Positions 61,762 through 64,000 of a DNA stretch of 64,000 bases are shown here, piece by piece (position 1 is the stretch's first letter; each line of letters starts with the position of its first letter). The DNA comes from Spinacia oleracea (lineage: Eukaryota > Streptophyta > Magnoliopsida > Caryophyllales > Amaranthaceae). The stretch spans positions 143,100,361-143,164,360 of the forward strand of contig NC_079492.1 in NCBI RefSeq assembly GCF_020520425.1. The letters are read 5' to 3'. A model generated the notes under the pieces. It saw only the letters and a list, made by a program, of their open reading frames with translations. It did not search any database and was not told the DNA's origin. Made by a program: the position numbers and the translations under genes.

Positions 61762-62690
61762 CTTAACTTTTAACGATTTCCATAACTTTAACCTATAAAA
61801 CTACAACTTTAGCACAGAAAAGTACAATGTGTAAAATAAAAAGAATGCATGACTCACATTAGCTGAAGAAAGGTAAATATATAAAAGTCAGACTTTTAAC
61901 AGTTAAAGTTAAGTTATTAAAAGTAAAAGTTAGGTTTGAGATGACGGAAGACTGTCTTAACTTTTAGAACAATTTTCATAACTTTAACCTACAACGCTAC
62001 AACTTTAATACGAAAACTACAACGTATGGAATAAAACAGATTGCATGACTCACATTAGCCGAAGAAATGTAGAAATATAAAAGTCAGACTTTTAGCAGTT
62101 AAAGTTAAGTTATTAAAAGTAAAAGTTAGGTTTGAGATGGCGGAAGACTGTCTTAACTTTTAGAACAATTTTCATAACTTTAACCTACAATACTACAACT
62201 TTAACACGAAAACTACAACGTTTGGAATAAAACAGATTGCATGACTCACATTAGCCGAATAAAGGTAGAAATATAAAGCCAGACATTTAGCAGTTAAAGT
62301 TAAGTTATTAAAAGTAAAAGTTAGGTTTGAGATGACGGAAGCCTGTTTTAACTTTTAGAACAATTTCTTTAATTTTTACCTACAGAACTACAACTTTAAC
62401 ACAGAAAACTACAATGTCTGCAATAAATAGATTGGATGATTCACAATAGCTGAAGAAAGGTAGAAATATAAAAGTCAGATTTTTAGTAGTTAAAGTTAAG
62501 TTATTAAAAGTAAAAGTTAGGTTTGAGATGACGGAAGACTGTCTTAACTTTTAGAACAATTTCTATAACCTTAACCTACAAAATCACAACTTTAACACAT
62601 AAATTACAAAGTGTAGAATAAAACAGATTGTATGACTCACATTAGCTGAAGAAAGGTAAAAATGTAAACAGATTGCATGTTCAGGTATAA
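61762..62690. repeat. Tandem array of ~195-bp units (about 4.7 copies)
   Basis: Each unit starts near TCTTAACTTTTAGAACAATT (61762 variant, 61955, 62151, 62346, 62542; spacing 193, 196, 195, 196). Each contains ACTACAACTTTAACACGAAA, GATTGCATGACTCACATTAG, and TTAAAGTTAAGTTATTAAAA followed by GTTAGGTTTGAGATGACGG. Copies are about 85-95% alike by eye. The unit has no long open frame. AACTTTTA-type words also occur just after the array (62760-62935). Unit size is close to nucleosomal/satellite lengths, but the array is short. Confidence 0.9.
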
Positions 62691-63557
62691 CATGCCAAGT
62701 TTGGCAGCCCTTAAGTGTAAAGGTGTTATAGTCAACAATAGTTTTTCCTACGAATTTGTAAAATGGTTTTTCCTAAAGTTAGCTCCGGTATAGTAAAAGT
62801 TAAAGAAAACTTATATCAACTTACCTAACTTTTACTACATGAATGCTAACTTTTAATGCAAAAAAGCTAACTTTTACTACGAATTTATACTTCTATTAAT
62901 ATTTCTAACTTTTATATTTGATATTCTTAACTTTTCGTACTAGATCGTAAGACCATACTCTCACAAGAGTTATAACCAACCATACATCACGAAAAACAAA
63001 TTTAATCAAGAAAAGGTAAAAAGCCGTTGGTGCTCTTTTCATGTTATTTAGTACGAAGTATGTAAAATGTGTCTCTATGAGCTCTAATTATTCAATTTTT
63101 GCAGGAGAACTTTGACCAATTTGATTGAGATACATGCATGATAAAAAATGAAAAGATGCAAAGTAATGCAGAGAGCATAAGGACCCAAATATTCACCTTG
63201 TTTCTAAGTCAATCAGCAACCTCTGATTTCTCATCATATTAATCAATCACCTGCAATAGAGGACATAATAAAGACTCAAATAGTCCAATCAATTGCTAAC
63301 AATCTCCTTTGCAAGGTGCCAATAACAGGAAGATAAACCAAGAAAACTAAATGAGGAAAATTAATCAAAACCCTAAAAATTGTAACATCTAAAGCAACAA
63401 TATACATAACATTCAAATCATCGTAGCCTAATCGCAAACAATAAGTGAAAAAACATACTAGAAAACCTAAATCAAAACTAAAATTTCTAAACCTAAATAG
63501 CAAAATACCAAACTACGAAAATAAATTGAGAAAAACACACAAAAAGAAGAAAACTTA
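62691..63557. other. Region after the tandem array; possible UTR/intron parts
   Basis: On the plus strand TTTTTGCAG|GAGAAC (63103) is a good acceptor, which could end a transcript begun near 59.8 kb. On the minus strand CTATTGCAG|GTGATT (about 63251) is a possible acceptor for the exon at 63720-63558. No coding frame supports either. Confidence 0.35.
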
Positions 63558-63720
63558 CCTTGATTATGGAGTGGAATCAATGAAAAACAGCCGCAGAGAA
63601 AACAGTAGCAAAAAAATCGCAGAGAAAATCGAAGAAAATCGCCAGAGAGAAGGAGAGAGAGATAGAGGAGAGAGAAAGAAAGAGAACGCGGGAGAAAAAG
63701 AGTGAACAGAGAACGACGAT
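63558..63720 (-). other. 5'-UTR-like first exon on the minus strand
   Basis: Read on the minus strand the segment runs AATCGTCGTTCTCTGTTCAC, then a long CT-rich leader (TTCTCTTTCTTTCTCTCTCC, CTATCTCTCTCTCCTTCTC), and ends in CTCCATAATCAAG|GTAAGT, a strong donor. Pyrimidine-rich leaders with an intron are typical of plant 5' UTRs. No start codon with a sustained frame follows within the window, so the gene, if real, is non-coding or degraded here. Confidence 0.35.
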
Positions 63721-64000
63721 TTTGAATCCTACTCACACGTGTGAGTCCAACGCAGGCCTGTTAATTGGGCTTGGTGTACAATAAATTATTGTACAACCTT
63801 TGTAAACAAGATTTTGTGATAAATTTATTGTACATTATGCTTAAACTTTTTATAAATTTTGATAACTTTATTGTGTTATAATTGACCTTTTGTATCAAGA
63901 AATAATTTTGATGGGTAAATTTTTTAAAGGCTATATGTAATATAAGTGATTTTAAAAGAGTAGTTTTTATTAAAGAGAAAATATTTATCATTAAAAATAA
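63721..64000. other. Right edge, AT-rich
   Basis: Holds CACACGTGTG (63734-63743), the imperfect palindrome around GTACAATAAATTATTGTAC (63777-63798), and then AT-rich DNA to the end of the window. No gene. Confidence 0.5.

Overview
This window is nuclear DNA of a flowering plant. It is AT-rich, its genes have many GT-AG introns, and it is crowded with small plant-type transposons. The 9-mer TACTCCGTA occurs at least ten times, which together with the repeat types suggests Caryophyllales, probably Amaranthaceae/Chenopodiaceae (spinach, beet or quinoa relatives). That placement is an inference; no marker gene proves it.

Four protein-coding genes could be rebuilt exon by exon, each with an open frame and consistent splice phases. 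(1) Minus strand 10145-2070: a 601-aa plant UBX-domain protein of the PUX8 type (UBA-like, two UIMs, coiled coil, UBX), a CDC48/p97 adaptor. (2) Plus strand 12097-23987: PIG-U, 473 aa, a subunit of the ER GPI transamidase; its 5.3-kb intron 5 holds a dead L1-type LINE and intron 11 is a GC-AG intron. (3) Plus strand 37085-39397: a complete 476-aa cytochrome P450 of the CYP87 family. (4) Plus strand 45958-52020: a 684-aa PAS-domain Raf-like kinase with all catalytic motifs. A second, homologous first exon lies 0.9 kb upstream (44734-45071) and ends in the same splice phase, so the locus may make two N-terminal isoforms. The genes have housekeeping or signalling roles and do not form a visible pathway cluster. 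The first two are divergent, about 2 kb apart.

Most of the rest is mobile DNA, and many elements can be delimited to the base by their target-site duplications (TSDs). There are four hAT-type elements with perfect 8-bp TSDs, filled with degenerate short motifs (ACCCGA, AATCCGA, GGGCC or GGCACG): 25975-26717, 29457-29690, 33595-34627 and 56352-56738. One sits inside a Mutator-like element (29241-29832, 9-bp TSD) and one inside a tRNA-derived SINE (33528-34683). A non-autonomous Helitron (27437-28651) carries a nested long-inverted-repeat element. Two solo LTRs are at 24675-25477 (TSD GACAA) and 52723-53613 (GATG). A 289-bp SMART/TRIM-type mini LTR retrotransposon is at 55975-56263 (TSD GGTTC). 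There are two further SINEs and many Stowaway MITEs.

The last 4.3 kb (59.7-64.0 kb) is the least explained part. It holds a 26-bp perfect palindrome, a possible plastid-protein-like first exon, two inverted tRNA-like sequences, a tandem array of about 195-bp units, and a 5'-UTR-like exon on the minus strand. No bacterial system, CRISPR array, rRNA gene or convincing functional tRNA gene was seen.
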